Positions 54,687 to 63,069 of a stretch of 64,000 bases of DNA are shown in pieces; positions within the stretch are counted from its first letter, which is position 1, and each line of letters starts with the position of its first letter. The notes below the pieces were generated by a model. It saw only the letters and a program-made list of their open reading frames with translations, had not been told where the DNA came from and ran no database searches. The DNA lies in the NCBI GenBank assembly GCA_902521325.1, contig CABYRE010000003.1, positions 26,887 to 90,886 on the forward strand. Reading direction: 5' to 3'. A program made the position numbers and the translations under genes. This DNA is from an uncultured Alphaproteobacteria bacterium. GTDB lineage: Bacteria; Pseudomonadota; Alphaproteobacteria; HIMB59; GCA-002718135.

Positions 54687-55169
54687 ATGGATATTATACT
54701 TAAAGAGATTGTTGCAATTATTAAAGAAGAAACTGAAAATATTAATAAAAAAATTTATGGAACTACTTTTTTAGAAATATTGAAAGAAAAAATCTTAAAC
54801 AGACAAGATCAAATTTCTTTAAAAAATCTAGTAATGCAAAATTCTAATATTGAATTAGAAGAAAATATAAATGTTCTTGATAAAAATCTTTTTTTTAAAT
54901 TATCCTTTTACCAAACTCCCAAATCATTATTGAAATTCGAACTTAAAAAAAATTTTCTACTTATTAATTTTAAAGAGCTTATAAAAATTGATATTTTAAA
55001 TCAAAATAATCAAAAATATATCAATATTAGCTTAAAACCTTTTATGGGTCTAACATTGTCAAAAGGAACAGTATGTAATTTAAATTTTCCAAAAAATTCA
55101 TTTATTATACAATTAGAATCTGAAGATGTTGATTTGGATATTGAAAAAAAAATAGATGAAACAATATAA
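54687..55169 (+). CDS. Unrecognised 160-residue protein
   Basis: I do not recognise a family. The first ~55 residues look helical (ILKEIVAIIKEETENINKKI), the rest alternate hydrophobic residues as beta strands (LFFKLSFYQTPKSLLKFELK, YINISLKPFMGLTLSKGTVC), with a weak double-strand barrel or cupin feel but no metal-binding histidines at all. No signal peptide or membrane helix is seen. It ends 5 bp before the DUF1178 gene, so it is probably co-expressed with it. ATG at 54687 is preceded by AAAAAGTAATT and no clear Shine-Dalgarno. Confidence 0.7.
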   Translation: MDIILKEIVAIIKEETENINKKIYGTTFLEILKEKILNRQDQISLKNLVMQNSNIELEENINVLDKNLFFKLSFYQTPKSLLKFELKKNFLLINFKELIKIDILNQNNQKYINISLKPFMGLTLSKGTVCNLNFPKNSFIIQLESEDVDLDIEKKIDETI

Positions 55170-55174
55170 GACAT

Positions 55175-55588
55175 ATGATTGTATTTAATCTTTCTTGCTC
55201 AGATTGTGATTTTTCTTTCGAAGGATGGTTCGAAAATTCGAATGACTACAACAAGCAAATAAAACGAGGGTTAGTGTATTGTCCTTCCTGTAATAGTATT
55301 CAAATTAGAAAAGGTTTAATGGCACCAAATGTGGCCAAAAAATCAAATTCAAAAGTTTCTAAAAGAAATAAATCAATTGCTTCTAATGTTAAAAAACTAA
55401 AAAAAATTATTGAAAAAGAATTTGATTATGTTGGTGATAAATTTACAGAGGAAGCAAAAAAAATTAAATATGGTGAAGCTAAGGAACGTGCTATTTATGG
55501 CGAAGCTTCAATTGAACAAACTAAAGAACTGATGAATGAAGATATTGATGTATTACCATTACCCTTTTCAACAAAAAAAACTAATTAA
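55175..55588 (+). CDS. DUF1178 family zinc-ribbon protein
   Basis: 137 residues. CSDCDFSFEGWFENSNDYNKQ and RGLVYCPSCNSIQIRKGLMAPNV give two Cys-X2-Cys pairs spaced as a zinc ribbon, the DUF1178 pattern. The middle is a basic linker, followed by GDKFTEEAKKIKYGEAKERAIYGEAS, also conserved in the family. Function is unknown. In alphaproteobacteria it often lies near ubiG, as it does here with an 8-bp convergent overlap. Confidence 0.92.
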   Translation: MIVFNLSCSDCDFSFEGWFENSNDYNKQIKRGLVYCPSCNSIQIRKGLMAPNVAKKSNSKVSKRNKSIASNVKKLKKIIEKEFDYVGDKFTEEAKKIKYGEAKERAIYGEASIEQTKELMNEDIDVLPLPFSTKKTN

Positions 55589-56288
55589 TTAAATTTGCAG
55601 TACAAAAATAATTGATCATATAATTATTTGACAATTTCCATTCCCCACTTAATGGATCAAAAACAAGACCTTTAATACTTTTAAAATGAAAATTTTCTTG
55701 CGTTAAAGTTTTTTTTAATTCTTCAGGTTTAATTAATTTATAATAATCATGTGTTCCTTTAGGTATCCATTTAAGAATATTTTCAGCAATACTAATTGCA
55801 AATAATTTAGAAAGTGAGTTTCTATTGATTGTGGAAATTATAATTATACCATTTTTATTTAAATTTTTTTTTATCTTTTTAATAGTTTTCTTCCAATCAT
55901 CTAAATGTTCTAAAACTTCAAACATTAGTATTAAATCAAATTTTCCATCTAATTTTGATTTTTCAACATCTTTATGAATATAATTAATTTTAAGTTTATT
56001 TTTTTTGGAATGTATTTTAGCAGCATTGATATTATTTGGAGCAAAATCTATTCCCGTAACTTTTGCACCTAATCTCGCTAGTGGCTCACAAATTATTCCT
56101 CCACCACAACCTACATCCAGTATTTTTAAATTTTTAATATCCCTATTTTCAATTTGATCTAGTATATAGGTCATTCTATGACTTTTGATTTGATGAAGAA
56201 TCTTAAATTTTCCGTTTTCATTCCACCATTCATCTGAAAGTTGATTAAACAAGGTAAATTCTTCATTTTTTGATTTTATATTCATCAT
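55581..56288 (-). CDS. ubiG: Ubiquinone O-methyltransferase UbiG
   Basis: 235 residues. SDEWWNENGKFKILHQIKSHRMTYI is the UbiG N-terminal signature; SAM motif I is ILDVGCGGGIICEPLARLG, GIDFAPNNI supplies the ribose acid, MFEVLEHLDDW is motif post-II and KWIPKGTHDYYKLIKPEEL the substrate loop. It performs both O-methylations in ubiquinone synthesis. Divergent from lysC, as in most alphaproteobacteria. Confidence 0.96.
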   Translation of the reverse strand: MMNIKSKNEEFTLFNQLSDEWWNENGKFKILHQIKSHRMTYILDQIENRDIKNLKILDVGCGGGIICEPLARLGAKVTGIDFAPNNINAAKIHSKKNKLKINYIHKDVEKSKLDGKFDLILMFEVLEHLDDWKKTIKKIKKNLNKNGIIIISTINRNSLSKLFAISIAENILKWIPKGTHDYYKLIKPEELKKTLTQENFHFKSIKGLVFDPLSGEWKLSNNYMINYFCTANLIN

Positions 56289-56293
56289 AAAAC

Positions 56294-56320
56294 TTGTTTG
56301 TTAGAAACAATAATTATAAT
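56294..56320 (+). promoter_or_regulatory. lysC promoter region with inverted repeat
   Basis: A consensus TATAAT (56315-56320) lies 15 bp after TTGTTT (56294-56299). TTGTTT and AAACAA (56305-56310) form a 6-bp inverted repeat with a 5-base centre, overlapping the -35 and the spacer, so a regulator could bind there. On the minus strand TATAAT (56318-56313) overlaps it and may serve ubiG. Confidence 0.4.
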
Positions 56321-56351
56321 AGCTGAAATAATTTAAAAAATATTTAAGTCA

Positions 56352-57563
56352 ATGAAACTTATAGTAATGAAATTTGGTGGTACTTCAGTTGGTAGTATCG
56401 ATAAAATCAATAATGTTGCAAATATTGTTGAAAAGCAAGTAAATGACAAAAAACTAATTGTTGTTTTATCCGCAATGTCAGGCGTTACAAATAAAATGCA
56501 AGAATATATAGATGAAATTGAATCAAATGAGATTATTGAAAATGATTTAATTTTAACATCTGGTGAAGCGGTTTCAGTTGGACTTCTTTCGGCTATTTTA
56601 AAAAAAAGAAATATTAAATCTATTCCATTACTTGGATGGCAAATCCCAATTATAACTGACAGTAATCATCAAAAAGCTAAAATCTTAAACATAGATAAAG
56701 ATAGAATTTATAAATATCTAAATGATTTTGATGTTTTAGTAGTTGCTGGATTCCAAGGTATCGATATAGATGGAAAGATTACATCATTAGGAAGGGGTGG
56801 TTCTGATACAACTGCAGTTGCTGTTGCCGCTGCTGTTGATGCTGATAGATGTGATATTTATACAGATGTTGATGGTGTTTATTCAACTGATCCAAATCTG
56901 GAACCTAAAGCTAAAAAAATTAATAAATTAGCATTCGAAGAAATGTTAGAAATGTCGTCCACTGGAGCAAAAGTACTTCATACTCGCTCCGTTGAATTAG
57001 CGATGAAAAATAATCTTACATTGCAAGTGCTTTCTTCAATAACAAAACAAAGTGGTACTCTTGTTGTAGATGAAAATAAATTAATTGAAAAAGAAATTGT
57101 AAGTGGTGTGAGTTTTAGTAATAATGAATCAAAACTAACTTTATCTGGTATTGCTGATAAACCTGGTATATCTGCAACAATTTTTGGATTGTTAGCTAAT
57201 AATAATATTAACGTAGATATGATTGTTCAAAATACATCACAAGATGGTGTAACTGCAAATATCACTTTTACTGTTCCAAATAGTGAAATTCATAATGCTA
57301 AAAAAATATTAGAAGAAAATCAAAATTTAATTAATTTTAAATCTATTGAATCTGATAGTAATATTTCTAAAATATCAGTAATTGGGATGGGGATGATGTC
57401 CCAATCTGGAGTAGCAAAGAAAATGTTTACAACTTTAGCTCATAATTCAATTAATATATTAGCTATCTCGACATCAGAAATAAAGATAAGTGTCTTAATT
57501 AATAAAAAATTTACAAAAATTGCTGTAAAATCTCTACATGAGGCATATAATCTAGGAAATTAA
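56352..57563 (+). CDS. lysC: Aspartate kinase
   Basis: 403 residues. Kinase signatures are VMKFGGTSVGSIDKI, LTSGEAVSVGLLSA, LGRGGSDTTAVAVAAA and YTDVDGVYSTDPN. Two C-terminal ACT domains (about 265-400) probably bind lysine and/or threonine for feedback control: TLSGIADKPGISATIFGLL and ISVIGMGMMSQSGVAKKMF. It makes aspartyl phosphate for lysine, threonine and methionine synthesis. ptsP, which often follows lysC in alphaproteobacteria, is replaced here by the RodZ-like gene. Confidence 0.97.
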   Translation: MKLIVMKFGGTSVGSIDKINNVANIVEKQVNDKKLIVVLSAMSGVTNKMQEYIDEIESNEIIENDLILTSGEAVSVGLLSAILKKRNIKSIPLLGWQIPIITDSNHQKAKILNIDKDRIYKYLNDFDVLVVAGFQGIDIDGKITSLGRGGSDTTAVAVAAAVDADRCDIYTDVDGVYSTDPNLEPKAKKINKLAFEEMLEMSSTGAKVLHTRSVELAMKNNLTLQVLSSITKQSGTLVVDENKLIEKEIVSGVSFSNNESKLTLSGIADKPGISATIFGLLANNNINVDMIVQNTSQDGVTANITFTVPNSEIHNAKKILEENQNLINFKSIESDSNISKISVIGMGMMSQSGVAKKMFTTLAHNSINILAISTSEIKISVLINKKFTKIAVKSLHEAYNLGN

Positions 57564-58349
57564 ATGAAAACAGTAGGTCAAATTTTATTAATTGCAAGAA
57601 ACTCGAAAAATCTGTCTATCATTGATATATCAATCGAGTTAAAAATTTCCAAAAGTATCATTATTGATCTTGAAAATGATAATATAAAAAATAACCCAGA
57701 TATTATTTTTAACATTGGACATCTAAGATCTTACTCAAACTTTCTTGAGTTAGATACTGACACAATTATCCAAAAATTTAAAGATCAAGTATCATTTAAT
57801 AGTAAAGAAGAGAAAAAGAATATTACTCCAATAGTAGAAAATAATTTTTTCAAAATAGAAAAATTCTTTGCTGCTTCTTTAATCTTAATTATATTTACTT
57901 CATTTTACTTTTTATTCGTCGATCAAAATGATAATGAAATTAACTTTGCTTTAATTCCAGATATACCTGAAAGTTTGGAACCAATAGTCGAAAAAGCTAA
58001 TACTTTTGATAATTTATCTCAAAATAGTGATATTAACAAAAGTGATTTGATAAATAATTACAGTGCTTTAGCATCTACAGAATTTGATGAAGATGTGACT
58101 ACAGTTGCTACATTAAAAATCTTAAATCCAACTTGGTTGCAGCTAAGAGATGAATCAGATAACATTGTCTTAAGCAAGTTAATGGAAAAAGATGAAGAAT
58201 TTTCATATGATCTAAAATTAAATTACAATATTACTGCAGGAAATGCAGGGAACATTTTAGTACTTATAGATGATGAAGTAAGGGGAAAGATAGGTAAATA
58301 CGGTGATATTTTAGACTCTTTTGTTTTATATAAAGATTTTACAAACTAA
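57564..58349 (+). CDS. RodZ-like helix-turn-helix membrane protein
   Basis: 261 residues. An N-terminal HTH_25 domain (about 1-75; SIIDISIELKISKSIIIDLEN and HLRSYSNFLELD) precedes one transmembrane helix (about 98-118) and a C-terminal DUF4115-type beta domain (about 180-255; LKILNPTWLQLRDESDNIVL). This is the RodZ layout, linking MreB filaments to the cell-wall machinery. The periplasmic linker is shorter than in E. coli. No mreB is in view. It starts right after the lysC stop and ends 4 bp before ispG, as RodZ-like genes often do. Confidence 0.88.
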   Translation: MKTVGQILLIARNSKNLSIIDISIELKISKSIIIDLENDNIKNNPDIIFNIGHLRSYSNFLELDTDTIIQKFKDQVSFNSKEEKKNITPIVENNFFKIEKFFAASLILIIFTSFYFLFVDQNDNEINFALIPDIPESLEPIVEKANTFDNLSQNSDINKSDLINNYSALASTEFDEDVTTVATLKILNPTWLQLRDESDNIVLSKLMEKDEEFSYDLKLNYNITAGNAGNILVLIDDEVRGKIGKYGDILDSFVLYKDFTN

Positions 58350-58353
58350 ATAG

Positions 58354-59451
58354 ATGCTCAGACCGTATCAACAAATTAATAGAAGAAAATCGCGTGTTAT
58401 CAAAGTTGGAAATGTAAGTATTGGTGGCAATAATCAAATTGCAGTTCAAACAATGACAAATACTCTTACCTCTAATGCAAAAGATACTATTGCTCAAATA
58501 GAAAGATCTGCAAAACTAGGAGTTGATTTAGTTCGTGTTTCTGTTCCAGATAAAGAATCTTCAACAGCTTTAAAAGAAATAGTAAAGCATAGCCCAGTAC
58601 CTATTATTGCGGATATACATTTTCATTATAAAAGAGGAATCGAGGCAGCAAATAATGGCGCTTCTTGTATTAGAATAAATCCAGGTAATATTGGAAGTAT
58701 TGCTAGAATAAAAGAAGTTATCAAAGCTGCAAAAGATAATAATTGTTCAATTAGAGTAGGTGTTAATGCAGGAAGTTTAGAAAAACAAATTTTAGAAAAA
58801 TTTTCTGAACCTAATCCAGAAGCCTTAGTTGAAAGTGCTAAATTAAATATAAAGATACTTGAAGATAATGATTTCACCAATTTTAAAATTAGTGTGAAAT
58901 CTTCAGATATATTTATGTCTATAAAAGCTTATGAGCAATTAGCTGGTTTATGTGATTATCCATTGCATTTAGGTATTACAGAAGCAGGAGGAAAAAGAAC
59001 AGGCTCAATTAAATCTTCAATTGGTGTTGGAAATTTACTTTTGAGAGGGATAGGAGATACAATTAGAATTTCATTATCAGATGAACCAGAGGAAGAGGTA
59101 AGAGTTGGTTTTGAAATCTTAAAAAGCTTAGGTTTAAGAAATAGAGGTGTGAAAATCATATCATGTCCTTCATGTGCTAGACAACAATTTGAAGTAATAA
59201 AAACTGTAAAAAATTTAGAAAAAAAGTTAGATGATATTTCCACGCCTATAACAGTTTCAATAATTGGATGTGTTGTTAATGGTCCAGGTGAAGCAACTAT
59301 GACAAATATTGGAATAACTGGTGGTGGTAATGATACACACATGATTTATCTTGATGGTAAAAAAAATAATGTTGTAAAAAATGTTGATTTAGAAAGTTAT
59401 CTTGAAGATCTTATTAGAAAAAAAACAAAAGAAATAGAACTTAGTAATTAA
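58354..59451 (+). CDS. ispG: 4-hydroxy-3-methylbut-2-en-1-yl diphosphate synthase
   Basis: 365 residues. TIM-barrel start [20 protein letters not shown] and the iron-sulfur half with [13 protein letters not shown] and [19 protein letters not shown] hold the three [4Fe-4S] cysteines and the nearby Glu. It converts MEcPP to HMBPP in the MEP pathway; electrons usually come from ferredoxin or flavodoxin, and the ferredoxin at 34.1 kb is a possible donor. It is followed by hisS after one base. Confidence 0.97.
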   Translation: MLRPYQQINRRKSRVIKVGNVSIGGNNQIAVQTMTNTLTSNAKDTIAQIERSAKLGVDLVRVSVPDKESSTALKEIVKHSPVPIIADIHFHYKRGIEAANNGASCIRINPGNIGSIARIKEVIKAAKDNNCSIRVGVNAGSLEKQILEKFSEPNPEALVESAKLNIKILEDNDFTNFKISVKSSDIFMSIKAYEQLAGLCDYPLHLGITEAGGKRTGSIKSSIGVGNLLLRGIGDTIRISLSDEPEEEVRVGFEILKSLGLRNRGVKIISCPSCARQQFEVIKTVKNLEKKLDDISTPITVSIIGCVVNGPGEATMTNIGITGGGNDTHMIYLDGKKNNVVKNVDLESYLEDLIRKKTKEIELSN

Positions 59452-59452
59452 T

Positions 59453-60697
59453 ATGAAATTAAGATCAGTAAGAGGCACACATGATATATTTGGACAAGAA
59501 ATAGATAAATTTAACTTTATATCTAAAATTGTTTCTAAAAACGCAAATTTAAAAGAATATAAAGAAATCCAGACACCAATTTTTGAATTTAGTGATTTAT
59601 TTGCAAAACCTCTTGGCGAACATTCTGATGTTGTGTTGAAAGAAATGTATTCATTTGAAGATCGAAATAATGAATTTTTAACACTTCGTCCTGAGTACAC
59701 AACTCCTATGATTAGAGCTGCTATTACCAATAATCTATTAAGCGATCTTCCATTAAAAATTTTTGGAATTGGACCAATGTTTAGAAGGGAAAGGCCACAA
59801 AAAGGCAGATATAGACAATTTAATCAAATTAATTTTGAAATACTTGGAACTAAAGATTTTCTTGCTGATGTTGAGTTAATTTCTCTGTCAAATAATATTT
59901 TAAACGAACTTTTACCTAAATCTAAAATAAAACTTCACATTAATTCTTTAGGTGATAAAAAAACCTTAATTGATTTTAAAAAAAATCTTACAAAATATTT
60001 TAATACACATAAAAAAAAACTATCTGAAGAAAGCATTAAAAAAATTGAAACTAACCCATTAAGAATATTAGATTCAAAAAATGAGGAGGATGTAGAAATT
60101 TCACTTTCCTCACCTAAAATATATGAATACTTAACTGATGAAGCTAAAAAGCACTACGAAGATCTCAAAAGATCATTAAATATACTAGAAATTAATTTTG
60201 AAGAAAACTCTAATCTCGTTAGAGGTCTTGATTATTATTGTAATACAGTATTCGAATATAAATCAGATAATTTAGGAAGCCAAGATACATTACTCGGTGG
60301 TGGTAGATATGATGGTTTAATAAAAGTATTAGGTGGACCTGATATACCCGGTATTGGATGGGCCGCAGGTATTGAAAGAATTGCATTATTAATGGAGTCT
60401 GAAAAAAAAACAAACTCAACTATTCATATTGCAGTAACAAATGAAAAATTTACAGATTATTTTCTTTATCTACAAAAATATTTATCTGAAAATAGAATTT
60501 CATATTACTGGAATTATAAATACAATTTGAAAAAATCATTTACAAAAGCAAATACATCTTCAGCATCATATATAATTATTATTGGAGAAAATGAGTTTAA
60601 TGGTAACTTTTATACTATTAAAAATTTAAAAACTGGCGAACAAAAAGAATTAAAGCTTAATCAAATATTTAATCATTTGAATGATAAATCTAGATAA
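59453..60697 (+). CDS. hisS: Histidyl-tRNA synthetase
   Basis: 414 residues. Class II motifs: [16 protein letters not shown] at the N terminus, motif 2 [22 protein letters not shown], HisA-type [34 protein letters not shown], and motif 3 [15 protein letters not shown] short anticodon-binding domain closes the protein. It charges tRNA-His. The last 17 bases overlap prfA. Confidence 0.97.
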   Translation: MKLRSVRGTHDIFGQEIDKFNFISKIVSKNANLKEYKEIQTPIFEFSDLFAKPLGEHSDVVLKEMYSFEDRNNEFLTLRPEYTTPMIRAAITNNLLSDLPLKIFGIGPMFRRERPQKGRYRQFNQINFEILGTKDFLADVELISLSNNILNELLPKSKIKLHINSLGDKKTLIDFKKNLTKYFNTHKKKLSEESIKKIETNPLRILDSKNEEDVEISLSSPKIYEYLTDEAKKHYEDLKRSLNILEINFEENSNLVRGLDYYCNTVFEYKSDNLGSQDTLLGGGRYDGLIKVLGGPDIPGIGWAAGIERIALLMESEKKTNSTIHIAVTNEKFTDYFLYLQKYLSENRISYYWNYKYNLKKSFTKANTSSASYIIIIGENEFNGNFYTIKNLKTGEQKELKLNQIFNHLNDKSR

Positions 60698-61757
60698 ACA
60701 ATTTTTAATAATTTTAGAAAAATTTAAATTAATTGAAAATTCATTAAATAATATGAATGATATTGAATCAAATGAATTAATTAAATTAAACAGAGAATAT
60801 TCAGAGCTCCGACCAATTGTAGGAAAAATTCAAGAATACAAAAATTTACAAAAAGATATAATAAACCTTAATGAGTTAGTAAAAGATAATGATTTAGAAA
60901 TTAGTAAAATAGCTGAATCAGAACTTATTGAAAAAAAAAATGAAATTAAAGATCTTGAACAGGAATTATTGAGGTTACTAATACCAAAAGATGAAAATGA
61001 CTCTAAAAATTCAATTTTAGAAATCAGAGCTGGTACTGGAGGGGATGAAGCATCTCTTTTTGCTTCTGATTTATTAAATATGTATCAAAGATATGCCGAT
61101 TTAAATTCATGGAAATTTGATATTTTATCAATATCAGAAACAGGTTTAAAAGGAGTAAAGGAGGCTATTTGCAATATTTCAGGATTAAATGTTTTTTCAA
61201 AACTAAAATTCGAATCTGGTGTTCATAGAGTGCAAAGGGTTCCAACGACTGAAAGTAGTGGAAGAGTCCATACGTCAGCTGCTACTGTAGCAGTTTTACC
61301 TGAAGCTGAAGAGGTTGATATTGAAGTTCTTGATAAAGATCTCAGAATAGATGTTTTTAGATCAAGTGGACCAGGAGGACAATCTGTTAATACCACTGAT
61401 AGCGCTGTAAGAATTACACATATACCAACCGGAATAGTAGTTTCTCAACAAGATGAAAAATCTCAACATAAAAATAAAGCAAAGGCTTTAAAGATATTAC
61501 GATCAAGATTATTAGATAATCAAATACAAGAAAAAAATAAAGAAAGATCTGAGCAAAGAAAAAATCAAGTTGGTAGTGGAGATAGATCTGAAAGAATAAG
61601 AACCTATAATTTTCCTCAGGGAAGGGTTTCTGATCATAGAATAAATCTTACATTGTATAACCTGTCAGAAATACTAGAGGGCAAAATAGATGAGTTGATT
61701 AATCCTCTAATTGTTGAAGAAGAGAGTACAAAGTTAGCAAATATGAAAAATGAATAA
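60681..61757 (+). CDS. prfA: Peptide chain release factor 1
   Basis: 358 residues. The codon-recognition PxT tripeptide is in [17 protein letters not shown], and the catalytic GGQ is in [20 protein letters not shown]. It ends translation at UAA and UAG. The window's stop codons are mostly TAA, in line with AT bias. The ATG is within hisS, and the stop overlaps prmC by 8 bp, so the three are co-translated. Confidence 0.98.
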   Translation: MINLDKQFLIILEKFKLIENSLNNMNDIESNELIKLNREYSELRPIVGKIQEYKNLQKDIINLNELVKDNDLEISKIAESELIEKKNEIKDLEQELLRLLIPKDENDSKNSILEIRAGTGGDEASLFASDLLNMYQRYADLNSWKFDILSISETGLKGVKEAICNISGLNVFSKLKFESGVHRVQRVPTTESSGRVHTSAATVAVLPEAEEVDIEVLDKDLRIDVFRSSGPGGQSVNTTDSAVRITHIPTGIVVSQQDEKSQHKNKAKALKILRSRLLDNQIQEKNKERSEQRKNQVGSGDRSERIRTYNFPQGRVSDHRINLTLYNLSEILEGKIDELINPLIVEEESTKLANMKNE

Positions 61758-62580
61758 TTTAATTAAAGAGAGTTTAATTAAATTAAAACAAATAAGTATA
61801 AATAATCCAGAATTAGATTTAAGAGTTTTACTAAAGCATGCTTCAAAAAAAAAAAATGAAATTATTTTAAGTAATTTAAACTTAGATAATATTGATATTA
61901 TTAAATTTAGATCTTATCTTCAAAAAAGAATTAATAGACAACCAATAGCTAAAATTATTAAAAATAAATCTTTTTGGAAAAATGATTTTTATGTAAATAA
62001 TTTTGTGTTAGATCCACGTCCTGAAACAGAATTAATAATTGAGGAAGCATTAAATATTTATAGAAACAAAAACCTTAAATTAAAAATATTAGATATTGGT
62101 ACTGGATCAGGCTGCATCGCAATATCACTAGCAAAGGAATTTAAAAATGCATCTATTACAGCTATAGATATATCTAAAGAAGCATTAGAAGTAGCAGAAA
62201 AAAACTTAAAAATACATAATTGTAATAATCAAATCCAACTTAAGATGATTGATTTTAAAAATATTAATTCCAAGTTTGATTTGATTGTATCTAATCCACC
62301 ATACTTAACAAAAGAACAGTTCAATGATGCAGATCCAGAAGTTAAAAATTTTGAACCTAAATTAGCTTTAATAGGAGGAGATGATGGATTAAAATTTTAC
62401 AGAGAATACTCTAATAATCTAAAAAATTTAATGAATAAAAGTGCTTATTTTATTTGTGAAATTGGTATTAATCAGAGACAAGATTGTGAAGAAATATTTA
62501 AAAATTCAGGATTATATTTAAATAAAATAGTTAATGATCTTCAAGGAATCCAGAGAATCCTTAGTTTTTCAAAGATATAA
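61750..62580 (+). CDS. prmC: Release factor glutamine methyltransferase
   Basis: 276 residues. An N-terminal helical domain is followed by the methyltransferase core: [34 protein letters not shown] (motif I), [14 protein letters not shown] and the glutamine-binding [13 protein letters not shown] (NPPY). It methylates the GGQ glutamine of RF1 and RF2. The prfA-prmC pair is conserved across proteobacteria. Confidence 0.97.
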   Translation: MNNLIKESLIKLKQISINNPELDLRVLLKHASKKKNEIILSNLNLDNIDIIKFRSYLQKRINRQPIAKIIKNKSFWKNDFYVNNFVLDPRPETELIIEEALNIYRNKNLKLKILDIGTGSGCIAISLAKEFKNASITAIDISKEALEVAEKNLKIHNCNNQIQLKMIDFKNINSKFDLIVSNPPYLTKEQFNDADPEVKNFEPKLALIGGDDGLKFYREYSNNLKNLMNKSAYFICEIGINQRQDCEEIFKNSGLYLNKIVNDLQGIQRILSFSKI

Positions 62581-62581
62581 G

Positions 62582-62609
62582 TTGAAATAAATCAAATGAA
62601 CTGTATAGA
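62582..62609 (+). promoter_or_regulatory. Candidate promoter for the DUF4167 gene
   Basis: TTGAAA (62582-62587) and TATAGA (62604-62609) are spaced by 16 bp in the 75-bp gap after prmC. A start of transcription near 62616 would leave a leader of about 40 bases before the ATG at 62656. The rest of the gap is AT-rich without further recognisable elements. Confidence 0.35.
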
Positions 62610-62655
62610 TATTTAAATATTAATAATTTATTAAAATTTTTAATTTCCAAACAAT

Positions 62656-63069
62656 ATGTATAAAAAAAACGGTAGAACCGCTTATAAGAGTAGTAGAAGA
62701 ACCAGTTTTAAGAAACCTGGTGGATACAAAAATTTCAATAATAGAAATAGAGGAAATGTATCACAGCAATATAACAAATACTTAAAACTAGCTAAAGAAG
62801 CATCAAGATCAGGTGATAGAATTCAATCTGAATACTATTATCAATTTACTGATCACTACTACAGAATAATGGTTGAGCTAGGTATTAATATTGAAGAAAA
62901 CTCAAATTTTGATGAGCAAAAACAAAAATCCTCAAATGATCAAACTTCAGATACTGATAATGATACTATTGAAGTGAACGATAATGATAAAGCAGAAGAT
63001 GATTCTATCGAATCTATTCCATTTATAGCTGAACCATCTAAAGAAAAAAGAACAAGATCAACAAAGTAG
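62656..63069 (+). CDS. DUF4167 family protein
   Basis: 137 residues. The basic N-terminal region (KKNGRTAYKSSRRTSFKKPG) is followed by the DUF4167 core SQQYNKYLKLAKEASRSGDR and IQSEYYYQFTDHYYRIMVEL, then an acidic disordered tail. The family is nearly confined to Alphaproteobacteria and usually follows prfA-prmC, as here. RNA binding has been suggested from its charge, without proof. The stop directly abuts the M23 peptidase stop. Confidence 0.93.
   Translation: MYKKNGRTAYKSSRRTSFKKPGGYKNFNNRNRGNVSQQYNKYLKLAKEASRSGDRIQSEYYYQFTDHYYRIMVELGINIEENSNFDEQKQKSSNDQTSDTDNDTIEVNDNDKAEDDSIESIPFIAEPSKEKRTRSTK

Noticed and set aside
58626..59342. Two minus-strand frames inside ispG, and similar antisense frames inside pyk, pfkA and pntAA
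   Set aside because: They mirror strong coding sequence on the other strand and show no family signature.
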